Shown here one piece after another: positions 19,142 to 28,017 of a DNA stretch of 64,000 nucleotides (position 1 is the first letter of the stretch; each line of letters starts with the position of its first letter). A program made the translations under genes and the position numbers. Source of the stretch: Prochlorococcus marinus XMU1411 (GTDB taxonomy: Bacteria > Cyanobacteriota > Cyanobacteriia > PCC-6307 > Cyanobiaceae); assembly GCF_017696075.1 (NCBI RefSeq), contig NZ_JAAORI010000002.1:62001-126000 (forward strand). Reading direction: 5' to 3'. The notes below the pieces were generated by a model. It was not told the origin of the DNA. It made no database searches and saw only the letters and a list, made by a program, of their open reading frames with translations.

Positions 19142-20015
19142 GCTTTGCTTTTTCAAGAATCTCAGGGATTAAATGTTCTGCTTTAACTGCCATTAGATGA
19201 ATTCCATTCGCGATATTGAAAAAGTCTTGAGCTTGTTCAGCTGCAATTTGAATACCCTCTTCTAATGGATTTTTGGCGTCTTTAAGACGATTTAATATAT
19301 TTTCAGGTATGTTTGCACCGGGGACGTATTTGTTTATAAAGAGAGCATTTTTGTAAGACTTTAATAGGAATACACCTGCAATTACAGGAATCTCGAGTGG
19401 GTTGGCAATTCTTTCGCAAAAATCTATTAAATTTTCTTTTTCCATAACCATTTGAGTTTGAACGAATTGAGCTCCAGCCTCTTTCTTTTTTCTTATTCTA
19501 TTTTCTAAACTTCTTTGATTTTTGCAACTTGGATCTGCTGCAGCTCCTGCAAATATATATGTTTTTTTATCGGGAAGTTCCCCAAAAGTAGGATCAATTC
19601 CCTGATTGAAGGACTGAATTTGTTGAAGTAATCTTACTGATTCAAACTGGTGGACTGCTTTAGCATCTTGTTGATCCCCGGCTTTTACTGAATCACCCGT
19701 AATACATAAGATGTTTTTAATCCCTAGAGCATTTGCTCCAAGAATGTCAGATTGTAAAGCAATTTTATTACGATCTCTGCAAGATATTTGCATTACTGGT
19801 TCTATCCCATTTTCCAGTAATAGTTTGGACATTGCTAAGCTGCACATTCTCATAACAGCCCTGCTTCCGTCGGTAATGTTAACAGCATGTACCTTATCTT
19901 TCAAAAGTTGTGCTATCTTAAGAGATCTTACGGGGTCTCCACCTCTAGGGGGCATTAATTCTGCCGTTATTACCTTGGATTTTTTTTCTAAAGTCTGCTG
20001 AAGTTTTGATTTCAA
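19125..20015 (-). CDS. metF: Methylenetetrahydrofolate reductase (MetF)
   Basis: MetF makes 5-methyl-tetrahydrofolate for methionine synthesis. The 296-residue TIM-barrel flavoprotein has the N-terminal catalytic-Glu segment ITAELMPPRGGD, the NITDGSRA strand, the ILCITGD motif and a C-terminal QTQMV-type strand. A TTG start at 20015 is supported by an AGGAAA sequence a few bases upstream on the minus strand. It converges on and overlaps the nucleotidyltransferase gene, and is divergent from the PedR-like regulator. Confidence 0.92.
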   Translation of the reverse strand: MKSKLQQTLEKKSKVITAELMPPRGGDPVRSLKIAQLLKDKVHAVNITDGSRAVMRMCSLAMSKLLLENGIEPVMQISCRDRNKIALQSDILGANALGIKNILCITGDSVKAGDQQDAKAVHQFESVRLLQQIQSFNQGIDPTFGELPDKKTYIFAGAAADPSCKNQRSLENRIRKKKEAGAQFVQTQMVMEKENLIDFCERIANPLEIPVIAGVFLLKSYKNALFINKYVPGANIPENILNRLKDAKNPLEEGIQIAAEQAQDFFNIANGIHLMAVKAEHLIPEILEKAKLNLEY

Positions 20016-20092
20016 TTGCTTTTGTTTCCTAATTAGTTAACAAGTGTACTGAGATTGCTAAACTTAATTAATATAAAAAAGGAACTGTTTAA

Positions 20093-20374
20093 ATGCAAAT
20101 GGTTGAAGAAGAAGTAAACAACATTGATGTTATGGGTCTCTCCACGAGAGAGATGGAAATCATTGATCTCGTAGCCGATGGGCTTACAAATCAAGAAATT
20201 GCGGTAAAACTAACTATTAGTAAAAGAACGGTAGATAATCATGTAAGTAATATGTTTACAAAAACTGGTTCCAAAAATAGAGTGGCACTTCTAAACTGGG
20301 CAATGGATAATGGAAAGATTTGTAGAGATGGATTTAATTGTTGTTCACTTCCAGACTCTGAGCAAGAGGTGTAA
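20093..20374 (+). CDS. pedR: LuxR-type HTH regulator, PedR-like
   Basis: The 93-residue protein consists of little more than a LuxR/NarL HTH (residues about 16-72: LSTREMEIIDLVADGLTNQE, then SKRTVDNHV) and a short cysteine-bearing tail (C77, C83, C84). This matches PedR, a small cyanobacterial regulator whose activity follows photosynthetic electron transport through thioredoxin-sensitive cysteine. A ribosome-binding-like AAAGGAAC lies upstream. The last 41 bases overlap an opposing small gene. The PedR name rests on size, domain and cysteines, not on a search. Confidence 0.8.
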   Translation: MQMVEEEVNNIDVMGLSTREMEIIDLVADGLTNQEIAVKLTISKRTVDNHVSNMFTKTGSKNRVALLNWAMDNGKICRDGFNCCSLPDSEQEV

Positions 20375-20522
20375 AACCCTTAATTTGATTTTTATCACTA
20401 GCTAAATCTATTAGACAATAATTTGTGGAGCCTAATTCGAATAGCTCAGCATATGCAATACAGACATCTTTGTCTGAATCAACAAATCTCAATATTCCTT
20501 CTTTGTCATAAAGGCCATACAT
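20334..20522 (-). CDS. Conserved-looking small hypothetical protein (62 residues)
   Basis: The 62-residue protein begins MYGLYDKEGILRFVDSDKD and has a compact alpha/beta composition with no membrane segment or signal. I recall similar short proteins next to PedR-like genes in marine picocyanobacteria but cannot name a function. It starts from ATG, and its codon use looks coding rather than a shadow: it fills the gap between pedR and the CYTH gene. Its 3' end overlaps the cysteine-encoding tail of pedR by 41 bases on the opposite strand. Confidence 0.6.
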   Translation of the reverse strand: MYGLYDKEGILRFVDSDKDVCIAYAELFELGSTNYCLIDLASDKNQIKGFTPLAQSLEVNNN

Positions 20523-20586
20523 TTTAAGAAAATAAAAATACTTTATTAAATATAAAGAAAATATAAAGGATGAATAGCTCCTTTGA

Positions 20587-21084
20587 CTAGTTGCTTTTGA
20601 AAGTTGTTAAATATTCCTCTTTCCATTTTGAAAAAGGTTTGTTAGCAAGATTGAAATTGGAATAATGGGTCAGCCCAGTAATTTCTTTTGATATGAAAGA
20701 TGGAAGACTAAAATCTTCCATTTCATCGGAAAGTTCAATTTCGGCAATTTCAAGCGGATAATTATTTTCTTTAAAGCAATCTATGATCCAAGATTTTTTT
20801 TCAACTTCTAAAAAGAATCTTTCTTTCTTAATTGTATTTGAAAGATTTGACATTATTATTGCACCATCTTTTCGAGGAATTGGGTATTCAAATTCAAAGT
20901 TGGTAAAGCTTTTGATATATTTTTTGAGTGCAATTTTATAATCTTTGCCAGTGAACCTTATTCTGATAATCCAATCATCTATATTTTTTGATAAATATCC
21001 TTGTTCAATATAGGTTTTTTTTGTGATGAATTTTTTCCATTTATCATTTTTTATAAGAAATCGTCTTTCTATTTCTAAGGCCAT
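20587..21084 (-). CDS. CYTH-domain protein (triphosphate tunnel metalloenzyme family)
   Basis: The 165-residue protein starts with EIERRFLIK (residues 4-12), the EXEXK-type motif of CYTH domains, and contains further paired charged strands (RIRFTGKDYKIALKK; FEFEYPI). Bacterial family members hydrolyse inorganic triphosphate or thiamine triphosphate, and a few are adenylate cyclases; small stand-alone forms like this are mostly tripolyphosphatases. Its ATG abuts the nadK stop (TAAATG), so it is co-translated with NAD kinase, an enzyme that can use polyphosphate in some bacteria. That link is inference. Confidence 0.87.
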   Translation of the reverse strand: MALEIERRFLIKNDKWKKFITKKTYIEQGYLSKNIDDWIIRIRFTGKDYKIALKKYIKSFTNFEFEYPIPRKDGAIIMSNLSNTIKKERFFLEVEKKSWIIDCFKENNYPLEIAEIELSDEMEDFSLPSFISKEITGLTHYSNFNLANKPFSKWKEEYLTTFKSN

Positions 21085-21996
21085 TTAATTTTTTGAATTT
21101 TTTAGAGATAAATCACCTTTCCAATCTAGTTTTTTTATTAAAGTATTGTAATAGTTAGAGCTTTTTTTAAACTTTATTATTTTGCAGGGTGATTTCCCTT
21201 TTTTGATTTCACAATAATAATTTTCCTTTATAGTCATACATTTGGAACCATCTCTCCATAGTTTAATTTCACCTTTACTTTTTTTTACTGGTTTAATGAT
21301 TACCTTACTCGTATTAGGTATAACTATTGGTCTACTAGCTAAACTCATTGGGCATATAGGGTTAATTATCATTGCATCTATACTTGGATGTACTATTGGA
21401 CCACCAGCAGCCATTGAGTATGCCGTTGAACCAGTAGATGTAGATATAATCAATCCATCACCTTTATATTCATTTACCTTCTCATTATCGATTTCAATTA
21501 GTATTTGGTTGGTAGGAGAAATATCCTCTTCAACGGATTTAAAATAAAAATCATTTAAGGCGTCATATCTTTTTGTAATTTTTTTCTCTGGACTCGTTTC
21601 ACTAATACAAACATTACAATTTAATCTATTACGAAAGTCAATGATATATTCTTCGTTTTCAAGGATTTCAATAAAAGATTTGTCAAATAAAAAATCTTTC
21701 TCTTGAGTAAGAAACCCCAAATTGCCACCAATATTAAAGCTTAATAAAGGAATATTATAATCAGCTAATGCATTTGCACATTTCAGGAAGGTTCCATCCC
21801 CACCAAGTACTATTCCAATGTCTGGTTGTGATTCTGAATTACAAAGATATTTTTCAATTTTATCTTCATGAAAATCACTTTCAATCCTGTTTGATGTAAT
21901 ATTTTTAGCTTTAAGAATTTCTTCACAGAATTTTGAAGCCTCTAGAGCTATAGGACTATCTGAACGATATACAATGAGCACTAATGAAAGTTTCAT
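21085..21996 (-). CDS. nadK: NAD kinase
   Basis: NAD kinase phosphorylates NAD to NADP. The 303-residue protein has the GGDGT motif at residues 65-69, the NIGGNLGFL segment and the [14 protein letters not shown] substrate loop. It starts 9 bases downstream of the ndhE stop, at the end of the gltA-ndhA-ndhI-ndhG-ndhE run, so NADP supply may be co-expressed with NDH-1. Cyanobacteria usually carry two NAD kinases; this window shows one. Confidence 0.93.
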   Translation of the reverse strand: MKLSLVLIVYRSDSPIALEASKFCEEILKAKNITSNRIESDFHEDKIEKYLCNSESQPDIGIVLGGDGTFLKCANALADYNIPLLSFNIGGNLGFLTQEKDFLFDKSFIEILENEEYIIDFRNRLNCNVCISETSPEKKITKRYDALNDFYFKSVEEDISPTNQILIEIDNEKVNEYKGDGLIISTSTGSTAYSMAAGGPIVHPSIDAMIINPICPMSLASRPIVIPNTSKVIIKPVKKSKGEIKLWRDGSKCMTIKENYYCEIKKGKSPCKIIKFKKSSNYYNTLIKKLDWKGDLSLKNSKN

Positions 21997-22005
21997 TTAA
22001 TGCTT

Positions 22006-22326
22006 TTACCACTTTAATAAATTAAAACTTTCCATATCTACAGTCACCCTATTCCTGTAAAGAGATAACAATATAGCTAGTCCAACGGCAGCTTCTGCTG
22101 CAGCAACAGTAATCACAAAAATCGCAAAAACTTGTCCTTGAATTAAATTATTATCAATATAGGAAGAAAACGCCATCAAGTTTATATTTACGGCATTGAG
22201 CATTAATTCAATGCTCATAAGAACTCTGACTGCATTTCTGCTATTTAATAATCCCCAAATACCAATGCAAAATAGTGCTGAAGATACTATCAAAAAAGCT
22301 TGAAGAGGAATTGATTCTAAATTCAT
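22006..22326 (-). CDS. ndhE: NDH-1 subunit 4L (NdhE)
   Basis: The 106-residue NuoK-type membrane subunit has three helices, with the conserved Glu-containing segments [14 protein letters not shown] and [10 protein letters not shown] that form part of the quinone-linked proton path. It is the last ndh gene of a minus-strand set ndhA-ndhI-ndhG-ndhE, the standard cyanobacterial order. Length is normal. Confidence 0.96.
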   Translation of the reverse strand: MNLESIPLQAFLIVSSALFCIGIWGLLNSRNAVRVLMSIELMLNAVNINLMAFSSYIDNNLIQGQVFAIFVITVAAAEAAVGLAILLSLYRNRVTVDMESFNLLKW

Positions 22327-22344
22327 AATAAATAAATCTAAAGG

Positions 22345-22944
22345 TTAATTTTTATTTGTAAGTAATGGTTCTGATGATTTTTCAATTAACTCTTGATCAA
22401 CAGGGAGTCCAGTCGAAATATCTTTGCTCATTACATCTCTTCTAGCTAAAACAATAGCCCCAATCATTGCCATTAAAAGTAAAACTGAAGCTACTTCAAA
22501 TGGGAGTAAATAATCACTAAATAGATGCTCACCAATCCTAATAGTTGATTCTTCACCGATAGAGTTTTGAGGACTTGATAGGCTCCATACATTGGTCAAG
22601 TCAACTCTTATTAGGAGGCTTAGTAGGGTTAAACATATCGATGTTGATATGATTCTCCTAGATTTAATGTCATTGATAGGTTTTAAATCTTCTTTCTTGT
22701 TAACTAGCATGATTGCAAAAATTATTAATACATTAACTGCACCCACATAAACTAAAACTTGCGCTGCAGCAACAAAACTTGCATTTAAGAGAAGATATAA
22801 TCCTGCTACACTCATGAACACTCCCCCAAGTAGAAAGGCTGAATAAACAATACTTTCGAGCAATACAACACCAAGAGCTCCAATAATGACAACTAAAGAT
22901 AGAACTGTAAAACAAATAAATTGAGTTGTTATTGCGATGGACAT
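22345..22944 (-). CDS. ndhG: NDH-1 subunit 6 (NdhG)
   Basis: The 199-residue NuoJ-type membrane subunit has about five helices, with the conserved third-helix segment QVLVYVGAVNVLIIFAIMLV. It lies 13 bases after ndhI and 18 bases before ndhE in one operon. The C-terminal tail (after about residue 170) is hydrophilic and typical for cyanobacterial NdhG. Confidence 0.96.
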   Translation of the reverse strand: MSIAITTQFICFTVLSLVVIIGALGVVLLESIVYSAFLLGGVFMSVAGLYLLLNASFVAAAQVLVYVGAVNVLIIFAIMLVNKKEDLKPINDIKSRRIISTSICLTLLSLLIRVDLTNVWSLSSPQNSIGEESTIRIGEHLFSDYLLPFEVASVLLLMAMIGAIVLARRDVMSKDISTGLPVDQELIEKSSEPLLTNKN

Positions 22945-22957
22945 AAATTAATGGGAA

Positions 22958-23584
22958 TTAATTAGTTGGATTAGAAACTTTATCATTATTTTCATTGGAT
23001 TCAGGTTTCATCCAATCATAAACTTCTTCAGGTAATTTACCAACTCTAGAATCTGAAGCTGGGATTTCATGAGGATCCATGACACCTTTAGGGAGATAGG
23101 CAAGTTCTCTTAGAGGTTTGACTGATGGATCAGTTGTGACGTTTGTAGGAAGTCTACCAAGAGCGACATTATCGAAATTTAGATTGTGTCTATCGAAAGT
23201 AGCTAATTCATATTCTTCGGTCATTGAAAGACAATTAGTTGGACAATATTCAACACAATTTCCGCAAAATATACAAACTCCAAAATCTATTGAATAATTT
23301 CTCAGTTCCTTTTTTTTGGTTTCTTTATTCATTACCCAATCAACTACTGGTAGATTTATTGGACATACTCTCACACAAACTTCACAAGCAATACATTTAT
23401 CGAATTCATAATGTATTCTTCCTCTATATCTTTCAGAAGGTATTAATTTTTCATATGGATATTGAACAGTAACAGGTCTTCTTCGAAGATGATCAAAAGT
23501 TACAGATATACCATTGTATAAATATTTACCAGCATTAAATGCTTCTTTGATATAACTGTTTATTTGTTGAAGGAAATTGTTCAT
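22958..23584 (-). CDS. ndhI: NDH-1 iron-sulfur subunit NdhI
   Basis: NdhI carries two 4Fe-4S clusters that lead electrons to the quinone site. The 208-residue protein shows both cluster motifs, [12 protein letters not shown] and [12 protein letters not shown], with all eight cysteines present. The C-terminal acidic tail is normal for cyanobacteria. The start at ATG 23584 is preceded by a 67-base spacer from ndhA that contains a perfect AT hairpin. Confidence 0.97.
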   Translation of the reverse strand: MNNFLQQINSYIKEAFNAGKYLYNGISVTFDHLRRRPVTVQYPYEKLIPSERYRGRIHYEFDKCIACEVCVRVCPINLPVVDWVMNKETKKKELRNYSIDFGVCIFCGNCVEYCPTNCLSMTEEYELATFDRHNLNFDNVALGRLPTNVTTDPSVKPLRELAYLPKGVMDPHEIPASDSRVGKLPEEVYDWMKPESNENNDKVSNPTN

Positions 23585-23629
23585 TTTGAAGAATTTACTT
23601 AGTTATTTTATTTTAGTGGAATAATTTTA

Positions 23630-23653
23630 AATTTAAGTATTTTTACTTAAATT
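23630..23653 (-). repeat. AT-only stem-loop between ndhA and ndhI
   Basis: A perfect 10-base inverted repeat (arms 23630-23639 and 23644-23653) with a 4-base T loop overlaps the end of the ndhA stop codon. No T tract follows it on the transcribed strand, so a factor-independent terminator is unlikely. It may mark RNA processing or stabilise the upstream message. Confidence 0.4.
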
Positions 23654-24770
23654 AACCACCAAAGAACTGAGGAAAAGCAAGTTTTAATCCTGCAGTTATC
23701 AAAAGATTAGCAAGAGAAATTGGAAGGAGAAACTTCCATCCTAGATCTAAAAGTTGATCTATTCTTACCCTTGGAGTTGTCCAACGTAATAATATTGCAA
23801 TGAAAACTAAAAGATATGCTTTTAAAACAGTCATTACGATGCCTATTGATGCAGTGAAGACCTGAATTAAGGGAGCATTGATTGGCAAATTAAGAAACTT
23901 AGCTATTAATTCAACTGGAATAGGAAAACCCCATCCTCCTAAATAAAGTATTGATACCAATAATGCTGAAAGAATTAAATTAATGTAACTACCAAGGTAG
24001 AACAATGCGAATTTCATTCCAGCATATTCAGTTTGATATCCTGCAACTAATTCTTCTTCAGCTTCAGGTAAGTCAAATGGAAGTCTCTCACATTCTGCTA
24101 GTGCACAAATCCAAAAGATTATGAAACCAACTGGTTGTCTCCATATATTCCAGCTTAGTATTCCAGCACCACTTTGCTGATTGACAATGTCAATAGTACT
24201 TAGAGAATTTGTCATTAGTACGATAGCCAATACAGATAAAGCTAAGGGTATTTCATAACTTATTGATTGAGCCGCTGCTCTTAAACCTCCTAATAATGAA
24301 TACTTATTATTTGATGCATATCCGCTCATAAGAAGCCCAATTGGCTGGATACTGCTTAAAGCGATCCATAGGAAAATTCCAATACCAACGTTACTTATTA
24401 AAAGATTTTGTCCAAAAGGAACAATTAGCCATGAGAGAATCACTGGTACAAGAACTAATATAGGTCCTGCAGTGAAGAGAATTCCATCTGCTTTAGCAGG
24501 AATAATATCCTCTTTGACAAGCAACTTAAGACCATCTGCAATTGGTTGGAGTACGCCAAGCGCTCCTGCATATTCGGGCCCTATTCTTTGTTGAGCAGCA
24601 GCAGATATTTTTCTTTCAAGCCAAACTGTTACTAAAACGCCAACAACTGCCGCTACCAAAACCAAAAGCATAGGTATAGGGAGCCAAATTATATGAGCGA
24701 TTTCACTGGAAAGGCCAAAACCTTTTAAGAATTCATTAAAACTATATTCGAGATCTAATCCGTATTCCAA
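23652..24770 (-). CDS. ndhA: NDH-1 subunit 1 (NdhA)
   Basis: The 372-residue NuoH-type membrane subunit forms the quinone-chamber base. Conserved segments include [20 protein letters not shown] near residues 48-67, the [19 protein letters not shown] loop and the C-terminal [17 protein letters not shown] start at 24770 is used; no ATG lies near the expected N-terminus. It heads the ndhA-I-G-E set and follows gltA by 76 bases. Confidence 0.96.
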   Translation of the reverse strand: MEYGLDLEYSFNEFLKGFGLSSEIAHIIWLPIPMLLVLVAAVVGVLVTVWLERKISAAAQQRIGPEYAGALGVLQPIADGLKLLVKEDIIPAKADGILFTAGPILVLVPVILSWLIVPFGQNLLISNVGIGIFLWIALSSIQPIGLLMSGYASNNKYSLLGGLRAAAQSISYEIPLALSVLAIVLMTNSLSTIDIVNQQSGAGILSWNIWRQPVGFIIFWICALAECERLPFDLPEAEEELVAGYQTEYAGMKFALFYLGSYINLILSALLVSILYLGGWGFPIPVELIAKFLNLPINAPLIQVFTASIGIVMTVLKAYLLVFIAILLRWTTPRVRIDQLLDLGWKFLLPISLANLLITAGLKLAFPQFFGG

Positions 24771-24846
24771 AATTTTTTTGTTATTTACTTAATAGATTAA
24801 CTCTTCACAAACAATATGTGTGTTTTTTTTTGAAAAGCTGGAAATA

Positions 24847-25992
24847 TTATTCTCTATTTTCTAGGCTGATCCAATCTCTTGGTTTTGAACCTGTGTAGAT
24901 TTGCGATGGTCTGAAAATTCTATTTGCTCCAAGTTGCTCTCTCCAATGAGCTAACCAACCAGCCACTCTAGATATGGCAAAAATTGGAGTAAATAAATCA
25001 CGAGGAATACCAAGTTTTCTATAAACAAGACCAGAATAAAAGTCCACGTTAGGGAATATACCCTTAGGTCCAAGTCTTGGTATTGCCTCTGTCTCAAGTG
25101 ATTTGGCGACTTCATACATTTCATCTGCTCCAAATCTAATAAAAAGCTCTTCTGCCAGTTTTTGAAGAATTATTGCTCTTGGATCTTTAACTTTATATTC
25201 TCTGTGACCGAAGCCCATTATCTTACTTTTATTTTTTATTGCATTATCTAAAAAAGACCCTGCATTTTCTGGGGTTTTAATCTCTTCTAACATTGCAATT
25301 ACATCCTCATTTGCTCCTCCATGCAGTGGGCCTGCCAGGGTTCCTACAGCAGAGGCGATGACAGCATAAGGGTCTGTAAGAGTACTTGCAGTCACTCTTG
25401 CGCTAAATGTACTTGCGTTTAAACTATGTTCGGCATGTAAGATTAAACACCTATCAAAAACTTTTGCAGCTATAGGATCTTGTTCTTTTTCAGTCAGCAT
25501 GTAAAGAAAATTTGATGAGTAAGTTAAATCATCTCTAGGTTGAATTGGATCTTGTCCTTTTCGAATAAGCTGAAACGCAGCAATCATTGTGGGTATTTTT
25601 GCTATTAGTCTTATAACTGCGTTGTAGATGTAATTAGGATCATCTATTGCTCTTCGTGAATAAAAGAGCCCCAAAGAAGCCGCGCTAGATTGAAGAGCAT
25701 CCATTGGATGACCTGTTGCAGGGAAACATTTCATCATATCTCTGACTCTAAAACTTAACCTTCGATGCATCTGAACTTCTTGTTCAAAATCTCTAAGTTG
25801 AATAGCTGTGGGCAATTCACCCCAAATTAATAAATAAGCAGTTTCTAAAAAACTGCTTTTTTTAGATAGTTCCTCAATGGAGTAACCTCTGTACAATAAT
25901 TTACCTTTATTGCCGTCAATATCACAGATTGATGAATTAGTAACTGGGACACCTTCTAATCCTGGTTTTAAAATTATTTTGTTTTTATCCAA
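24847..25992 (-). CDS. gltA: Citrate synthase
   Basis: Citrate synthase condenses oxaloacetate and acetyl-CoA, supplying the 2-oxoglutarate branch for nitrogen assimilation. The 381-residue protein carries the catalytic His segments AEHSLNAS and GPLHGGAN, and GFGHREYKVKDPRA with the substrate-binding residues. The start is TTG 25992. It lies upstream of the ndhA-I-G-E genes on the same strand, an order I recall as common in marine picocyanobacteria. A region of nested repeats lies just upstream. Confidence 0.96.
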   Translation of the reverse strand: MDKNKIILKPGLEGVPVTNSSICDIDGNKGKLLYRGYSIEELSKKSSFLETAYLLIWGELPTAIQLRDFEQEVQMHRRLSFRVRDMMKCFPATGHPMDALQSSAASLGLFYSRRAIDDPNYIYNAVIRLIAKIPTMIAAFQLIRKGQDPIQPRDDLTYSSNFLYMLTEKEQDPIAAKVFDRCLILHAEHSLNASTFSARVTASTLTDPYAVIASAVGTLAGPLHGGANEDVIAMLEEIKTPENAGSFLDNAIKNKSKIMGFGHREYKVKDPRAIILQKLAEELFIRFGADEMYEVAKSLETEAIPRLGPKGIFPNVDFYSGLVYRKLGIPRDLFTPIFAISRVAGWLAHWREQLGANRIFRPSQIYTGSKPRDWISLENRE

Positions 25993-26055
25993 TTTCTTAA
26001 TGCAATATCAAATACTTATAGATTAAAGATAGTCAAATAATTTTTAATTAACCAC

Positions 26056-26114
26056 AAGTTATTAACTTCAAGAAAATTTAAATTGCTTGTGTTTGAAGCT
26101 TGTTTGAATAACTT
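26056..26114. promoter_or_regulatory. Nested inverted and direct repeats between the exported-protein gene and gltA
   Basis: Outer arms AAGTTATT (26056-26063) and AATAACTT (26107-26114) enclose inner arms CTTCAA (26066-26071) and TTGAAG (26093-26098). A near-direct repeat GCTTGT-TTTGAA also occurs twice between 26085 and 26108. The region could fold into a long hairpin at the 3' end of the upstream gene or in the gltA leader. No T tract is present. Function is unknown. Confidence 0.3.
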
Positions 26115-26116
26115 AA

Positions 26117-27577
26117 TTAAAAAATTTTTAAATTTTTTTCTGTATAAAGAATTGGATTTTTTTCAGGAATAGATTGTCTAATGATTTCTAGAGATTCTTC
26201 ATTTGATATTTTTAAAGTATTTTTAATAAGAAAATTAAAATCTTCCAACTCAGAAAAATATTCAATTTTATTGGAATTTCTATCTTTGATATCAACTTTT
26301 GCATAAAGAAAAGTAGATTTCCCTTTATTACTTTTTAGGTTAAAAAATTGGTTAGATATTGTTTCTAGTTTTTTACCATCAATTAAATGATTACTTATGA
26401 TTTTTAAATCTCCTGATTCTATTGAATAGATATTTTCATAAGTTAATTCTTTTATTAAATCTTCAGTTTCTTGAAGAATATCTTTGGAATAAATAGAGTA
26501 AATATTTTCATTTTGTTGCAAACTATATTTGTTGAAATCTTTTAGTTTTTTTAAAGCACTTAAATTAAATTGATCTTTAGTATTTTTTTCAAATGTAATA
26601 AGCCAATCTTTTTTTGAATTGACAATTAATATATCTTGATTGACATTTTGATCAAACTCTTCAAAAAAACTGAGTTCAAAATCATTTATAAAAGGATTTA
26701 GGTATTTTTCAAAATTTTTTATATTACAAAAAATTGAAAATTCAGGATTATCTTCATTCCTATTCTCTTTATTTAATAGGTTATCGTAAGAAAGAATATC
26801 AATATTTTTTTTATTATTTATTAAATATGATTTTAAAATTAAATGATTATTTTTTAAGTCAAATGTTGTAGCTATAATATCCTCATTATTCTCATTAAAA
26901 ATTTCTTTATTAAAAAATTTACTATCCATAAATTTATTTGTGAATAATATATTTTTTTCTTTTTTTAGTCCAAAAAGTTCTTCCTTATATTTAGATTTTT
27001 TTTTCTTAAAATTATCACTAGAGTTAATACTATTTTTGATTAATTTTTTATCTGATGAAGCAATTATATAATTATCTTCGGTACGATATATAAAGTTAAG
27101 GAAATTTATTTTATTTTCTCTATTAATTGAAATTATTTCATCAACCTGATCAATTTTATTAGGTAAATTTAATAAATCATCTATTGTTTTTTCTGGCTTA
27201 ATTTTAAAAATTATCAAAATATCATCTTTAAGCTTTTTATTATTCTCAAAAGTTGAGATTATAAGTTCATTATTATAGATATCATCTAGTTTATTGTTGC
27301 CTAAATCTATACCTAAATAACCTAATATAGAATCTTTTATTAAAACTAAGTTATCTTGATTTTTTGAATTTTTATCTTTTTTATTATTGTTTATAATATT
27401 AAAGCTATCTAAATTTGAAATAAATAATAATTTATTGTTTTCAGGTATATATTTTAGGATATTTAGTTGCTCAATATTTGTACTTTGCTCCTTATTTTTA
27501 TTTGCAGAAACTTTTTTAAAACCAACAAAAATTAATAAAGATAATAATAAAATTATTGCTACTAATCTAAGTTTCAT
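26117..27577 (-). CDS. Membrane-anchored exported protein of unknown function, DUF3352-like
   Basis: The 486-residue protein (ATG 27577; a TTG two codons upstream is also possible) has an N-terminal hydrophobic helix at about residues 3-20 serving as signal or anchor. A large, lysine/asparagine/isoleucine-rich soluble domain follows. A segment near residue 36 (ILKYIPENNKLLFISNLDSF) resembles the start of DUF3352 proteins, where paired PADA-type segments are typical. The rest is low in complexity and I recognise no catalytic motif. It is probably a periplasmic or thylakoid-lumen protein. Composition is more extreme than that of its neighbours but of the same AT bias. Confidence 0.7.
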   Translation of the reverse strand: MKLRLVAIILLLSLLIFVGFKKVSANKNKEQSTNIEQLNILKYIPENNKLLFISNLDSFNIINNNKKDKNSKNQDNLVLIKDSILGYLGIDLGNNKLDDIYNNELIISTFENNKKLKDDILIIFKIKPEKTIDDLLNLPNKIDQVDEIISINRENKINFLNFIYRTEDNYIIASSDKKLIKNSINSSDNFKKKKSKYKEELFGLKKEKNILFTNKFMDSKFFNKEIFNENNEDIIATTFDLKNNHLILKSYLINNKKNIDILSYDNLLNKENRNEDNPEFSIFCNIKNFEKYLNPFINDFELSFFEEFDQNVNQDILIVNSKKDWLITFEKNTKDQFNLSALKKLKDFNKYSLQQNENIYSIYSKDILQETEDLIKELTYENIYSIESGDLKIISNHLIDGKKLETISNQFFNLKSNKGKSTFLYAKVDIKDRNSNKIEYFSELEDFNFLIKNTLKISNEESLEIIRQSIPEKNPILYTEKNLKIF

Positions 27578-27666
27578 TATCAATGTTTATTTTTATTTTT
27601 AACAATAAACTTCCTACTGCAACTTAATTTATTAAATTGTAAATAATACATAATTTATCCTTTCAA

Positions 27667-28017
27667 TTGGGAAATTATCCAAAATCTATCAATGCTTCTA
27701 GTCTCAATGATTGGTTTGATTCTAAGAAAGAAGATCCAGTCTTGATTGATGTAAGAGAACAGTCAGAGCTCGAAATAGCTCGTTTTTCACAAGAATTCTT
27801 ACACATTCCAATTAGTACAGTCACATTTGAATATGTTAAAGAAATATTTGATGGTTTACTAGATAGAGAAATAGTTGTTACTTGTCATGCAGGGGTACGA
27901 AGTTATAACTTTTGTCAGTGGTGCCTGGATAATAATTTAGTGAGCGTAATATGGAATTTGGAGGAGGGTATTGATGGATGGAGTAGATATATTGACCCAT
28001 CAATTTCTAGGTATTGA
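27667..28017 (+). CDS. Rhodanese-like domain protein
   Basis: The 116-residue single-domain rhodanese has the entry motif LIDVREQSE (residues 26-34) and an active-site loop CHAGVRS with Cys73 as the candidate sulfur carrier. The TTG start at 27667 is the first conventional start in frame. Single-domain rhodaneses move sulfane sulfur, but the acceptor is not evident; a cysteine desulfurase lies about 5 kb away and is not linked. The stop codon directly abuts the trpB stop on the other strand. Confidence 0.9.
   Translation: MGNYPKSINASSLNDWFDSKKEDPVLIDVREQSELEIARFSQEFLHIPISTVTFEYVKEIFDGLLDREIVVTCHAGVRSYNFCQWCLDNNLVSVIWNLEEGIDGWSRYIDPSISRY

Noticed and set aside
21242-21547. 101-codon hydrophobic frame antisense to nadK
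   Set aside because: Looks like a membrane protein only because it is the complement of conserved nadK codons; nadK motifs are intact over this span.
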